From UBA5436 sp964346085 (lineage in GTDB: Bacteria > Bacillota > Clostridia > Saccharofermentanales > DTU023), in contig CAYFSZ010000061.1 in assembly GCA_964346085.1 (NCBI GenBank), positions 1-8,829 of the forward strand: a DNA stretch of 8,829 nt, read 5' to 3'. Position 1 is the first letter of the stretch. Every line of letters starts with the position of its first letter. Positions 6,005 through 8,829 of the stretch are shown here, piece after piece. The position numbers and the translations under genes were made by a program. The notes under the pieces were generated by a model. The model was not told the origin of the DNA, ran no database searches, and was given only the letters and a program-made list of their open reading frames with translations.

Positions 6005-7194
6005 GATGAAACTCCTTTTTGCATGATTTTCTTAAAATATAGTAGCAAGATGAAGATGCAGAGTAATAATTCGACCAACAAAATGCCAATTGCCATAAAA
6101 TCAATAGATTCAGATAGAAGACATGTCAGAAGCCCAATTGGAAGTACATCCCCGATTTGCCGAATAATTTTCGGAAGTTCAATCCGCGGTACAATCCCCC
6201 CTGCGCAAAACAAACTTATAAAGACAATCCCAACAGAAGCAATCGTTGCTAATGTTTTCGGAAGAATTAGAATAATAGTTGATGTCCAGACACTCAAAAA
6301 TAAAGTAAATAAAATTAGTTGAAGTGCTGTGAAAGGTATTTTTGCCAAAACAAAAAATCCAGTGTTAAATGCCAGGTAAAAGCAAAACAATAGTAACCAT
6401 TTACTACTAATGAATGTAAAATAACTAATACCGGACACTCGCAGATTTCGTAGCAAATCTGTTTTTTTGTCTTTTGCTAACGAATAAAAACTAAGAGAAG
6501 ATAGCAATAGAAAGCCAATCCCATATATTGATTGGTACCATTGCAAAGTCGTAAATGACGTATCCATATAAGTTAGTTCTTCATTTTGAAACCAATCATT
6601 TGACACAACATCATCAATTGAACGGAGATTTGCATTCTCGATAAATTTATCATATATATCGGGATCCAGATTACGAATTACTCTTCCTCCTGCGAAGACG
6701 CCAAACTGGCCGGCTGTCATTAAATCTTCGCCGAAATCGACAAGTTGAGAAATAACCTGAGCATGTAGTTCTGCCTGTTCAGAAATAATGACTGGAATTG
6801 AAACAGTTTGCCCTGACATGATTTGATTTGCGTAGTCATCTGGCAATTTGATGATAGCGGCATACTCACCGTTTTGAATTCCATTCTCTGCTTTCTCCTT
6901 TGAAACTTGTTCAATATCAATTTGCGATGCAAATTCTTGATTCGATACTAAACCAATAGCAAATCGACTAATAAAAGAAGCATCTTCATCAACCAGAGCA
7001 ATTTTTGCGTTGATATAGCGGCTATCCGCTCCTTTTTCCATCGATAACGAAGCACCAAATAAAATAGCAGCAAATACAATCGTGATTAAAACGATGCTCC
7101 ATGCATTTTTGAAACATAAAATCCCATCCCTTTTTAACATCAGTAAAAAGGGGTGGGATTGATGACTTTTACGTATTTGTTTTTTATTATGCAT
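6001..7194 (-). CDS. ABC-2 type transporter permease, first subunit
   Basis: This 397-residue permease has a basic cytoplasmic N-terminus, a first membrane helix (about 31-51) and an extracytoplasmic domain of about 165 residues (53-217). That domain includes IALVDEDASF (65-74) and the AAIIKLPDDYANQIMSG stretch (112-128), both typical of ABC-2 permeases with large outer domains (ABC2_membrane_3 type). About six further helices follow (roughly 219-239, 263-283, 287-311, 314-335, a short one near 350-360, and about 368-390). The ATG at 7194 is the first possible start because an in-frame stop lies just upstream. Only a weak GAAG resembles a ribosome binding site there. A 52-base gap without a convincing promoter or terminator separates it from the upstream gene, so all four genes probably share a transcript. 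It overlaps the second permease gene by 4 bases. Confidence 0.85.
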   Translation of the reverse strand: MHNKKQIRKSHQSHPFLLMLKRDGILCFKNAWSIVLITIVFAAILFGASLSMEKGADSRYINAKIALVDEDASFISRFAIGLVSNQEFASQIDIEQVSKEKAENGIQNGEYAAIIKLPDDYANQIMSGQTVSIPVIISEQAELHAQVISQLVDFGEDLMTAGQFGVFAGGRVIRNLDPDIYDKFIENANLRSIDDVVSNDWFQNEELTYMDTSFTTLQWYQSIYGIGFLLLSSLSFYSLAKDKKTDLLRNLRVSGISYFTFISSKWLLLFCFYLAFNTGFFVLAKIPFTALQLILFTLFLSVWTSTIILILPKTLATIASVGIVFISLFCAGGIVPRIELPKIIRQIGDVLPIGLLTCLLSESIDFMAIGILLVELLLCIFILLLYFKKIMQKGVSS

Positions 7195-7246
7195 CGTTTA
7201 GCTTCAAACTTATCTAATCAATAATAACCGTTAAGAGTGTCTTAGA

Positions 7247-8829
7247 TTAATAAAATAGAGTTGCGATTTCAGATATGAAATCATTCATATCATCTTCTCC
7301 AAACTTGAGAATATTCCGATATTCAGGAGCTTTTGGCATGGAATCTTTTTCATTCATCAGAATGGATAAATTTAGTGGAATGGTTTCTCCGTAATCGCTT
7401 AACTCATAAATTTCAAAAATGATTGAATTTCTTTCATGAATCAACTTTCCGTCTAAATAACCTGAATCATCCGGTGGTGCAACACGAAAGTCTCCTGATG
7501 CTTTATCCCAAGTGATATCTACTTGTTCAAGATTTTCATCATCTTCATCATAGTATTCTCCAACAATGAAGCTTGTAGAATATTGATCATTTGTATTCAC
7601 TGTATTGAAAAGGCCTACTTTATAATTTTCATACGGAGATTTTGCAACAAAGCTAATTTCTTCAGAATCATGAATATTCTCACCTAGAGTTAATTCTACC
7701 GTACTAATCTCATCATTGTGGATAACATCCATAATAGCCTTTACTAATGTTTTTTGTGAATTTGAAATATGGAATGTAAATAAGCAATCTGTATCCACTT
7801 CTTTCATTTCATCAAATGAAATTCTCATCAAATTATCAAATAGATCCGTTGGTTCAGAATAGCCATAATCGTCACTTAAGTCATTATTAATTGAATCAAT
7901 GATGTCAGGATTTATCGAATAAAGAGTCACAGCTATTTCATCGACGATTTCTTCTAATTCTTTATCTACAGCCATTTCACTTTGTACAGATTCAAAAACA
8001 TTAGCCATCATTTTTGCAGAGATTCCTAAAGAAATAGCAGTCGTATTGATTTCTCCTGATCCAAGAGCAAGTTTTACATTCTCCTTAGCAACACCTCCCT
8101 CTTCAAATAAACGCTGCCCTGTTTCTAATGAATATTCTTCTAATTTTTCTGACAGTTCACCAAATAAAGCTTCCAGCAAATCGCCTTTTGAATTTGAATA
8201 TTGGTTTTCTATTGTAGAAGCCATCTCTTCAACTTGATCAAACGTCATTTCATCTAATGCAAACATTGTTCTAGCTTTCGGATTGAAAATTGACATATTG
8301 AGATCTTTTGTCAATGTGTTGACATCAATACCGATTGGATTATTAATTAACTGAGGTGCATCGATAACAAGTTCGCCACTTGTGAAATAAAGATTAGCAT
8401 CTTGCACATCAAAGTAAGGCGTATTTACTTCACCAGTCAATGCTAAATCACCTTTTCCTCCAAAGAAAACTTTTCCATTAAGATATATGTCTTCGCCAGT
8501 AAGTTCTGCTAAATCCAATTGAATCTGTGTAGAACCACCATCATAAATTTTCCCCATCGATTGCAAGATTTCAAATTTTTCAAGATTTTCGGCTTGATTT
8601 TGAATTCCTTTTGCTACCATCACTTCTGGTTTTTGGAATATTTGTCCCAAAACAAAAACTGCTGCAATTGCTACTACGAGTACAATAGCGCCAATAATAA
8701 TGCCTAATTTCAAGCCTTTTGATAAACCTTTAGAAGATTTGTCTTTAGGAGTTTTTACTTTTTTCTTTTTAGCTTTCTTTTCAGATTGTACTGGTTGGAA
8801 TTGCTGTGGATATCCTGATTGGCCTTGTG
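7247..8829 (-). CDS. Membrane-anchored extracytoplasmic protein, 5' end outside window (possibly DUF6583-like)
   Basis: The frame stays open to the window edge and gives 526 visible residues. The true start is beyond base 8829. A TTG at 8713 is only an internal codon: 38 residues before it also read as protein. The visible N-terminus is Gln/Pro-rich (GYPQQFQP), then Lys-rich (17-37), followed by one membrane helix (about 41-66). The rest is a 460-residue acidic, strand-rich domain outside the membrane with no cysteine cluster and no catalytic motif that I recognise. The layout suggests a missing cytoplasmic N-terminal domain; related Bacillota proteins often carry a zinc ribbon there, but it cannot be seen here. 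The family name DUF6583 is from memory and uncertain. It is the first visible gene of the exporter operon and may act as an accessory or binding subunit of the transporter (inference). Confidence 0.75.
   Translation of the reverse strand, partial: QGQSGYPQQFQPVQSEKKAKKKKVKTPKDKSSKGLSKGLKLGIIIGAIVLVVAIAAVFVLGQIFQKPEVMVAKGIQNQAENLEKFEILQSMGKIYDGGSTQIQLDLAELTGEDIYLNGKVFFGGKGDLALTGEVNTPYFDVQDANLYFTSGELVIDAPQLINNPIGIDVNTLTKDLNMSIFNPKARTMFALDEMTFDQVEEMASTIENQYSNSKGDLLEALFGELSEKLEEYSLETGQRLFEEGGVAKENVKLALGSGEINTTAISLGISAKMMANVFESVQSEMAVDKELEEIVDEIAVTLYSINPDIIDSINNDLSDDYGYSEPTDLFDNLMRISFDEMKEVDTDCLFTFHISNSQKTLVKAIMDVIHNDEISTVELTLGENIHDSEEISFVAKSPYENYKVGLFNTVNTNDQYSTSFIVGEYYDEDDENLEQVDITWDKASGDFRVAPPDDSGYLDGKLIHERNSIIFEIYELSDYGETIPLNLSILMNEKDSMPKAPEYRNILKFGEDDMNDFISEIATLFY

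Noticed and set aside
7195..7246. Small inverted repeat TAAGA/TCTTA in the gap before the first permease gene as a terminator.
   Set aside because: The stem has only five base pairs of mostly A-T and no T-run follows on the minus strand, so it would not stop transcription.
8711..8713. TTG as the start codon of the membrane-anchored protein.
   Set aside because: The frame is open upstream to the window edge with protein-like composition, and no suitably spaced ribosome binding site precedes the TTG.

Overview
The window is AT-rich (GC by eye in the mid-to-upper 30s per cent), densely coded, and has GGAGG-type ribosome binding sites, short overlaps between genes and Bacillota-type proteins. 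It fits a low-GC Gram-positive, plausibly a member of the Lactobacillales such as an Enterococcus or Carnobacterium relative. The order-level guess is inference from general character only. No RNA genes, insertion sequences, CRISPR arrays or phage genes were seen.

Left part (1-4330): a divergent control region and a four-gene plus-strand operon. At the left edge the first three codons of a minus-strand gene are visible behind a good ribosome binding site. Between it and the operon lie about 180 AT-rich bases with a perfect palindrome (45-63) and further copies of its half-site. The operon then encodes an M81/MlrC-type metallohydrolase (192-1697), the citrate lyase acyl carrier protein CitD (1753-2016), the CitE lyase subunit (2024-2890) and the CitF transferase subunit (2927-4330). 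Together CitDEF make a complete catalytic core of a citrate lyase-type enzyme. The operon has no citC ligase and no citX/citG prosthetic-group genes, and the MlrC-type gene stands where citC usually stands. CitE is of a form unlike classical citrate lyase beta subunits, and CitF lacks the usual N-terminal extension. The operon may therefore act on a citrate-like acid other than citrate, such as citramalate, that is released or prepared by the metallohydrolase. That substrate idea is inference.

Right part (4315-8829): a minus-strand operon, read from right to left. It encodes a membrane-anchored protein with a large extracytoplasmic domain (open at the window edge), two ABC-2 type permeases with large extracytoplasmic loops, and a short ABC ATPase. 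Overlaps of 4 and 8 bases between the last three genes show they are translated as a unit. They probably form one exporter of two different permeases plus an ATPase; its substrate cannot be read from the sequence.

The two operons converge and their last genes overlap by 16 bases (4315-4330), leaving no room for a terminator between them. A perfect 9-bp inverted repeat inside the ATPase gene (4357-4385) is the best candidate for ending the citrate lyase transcript.
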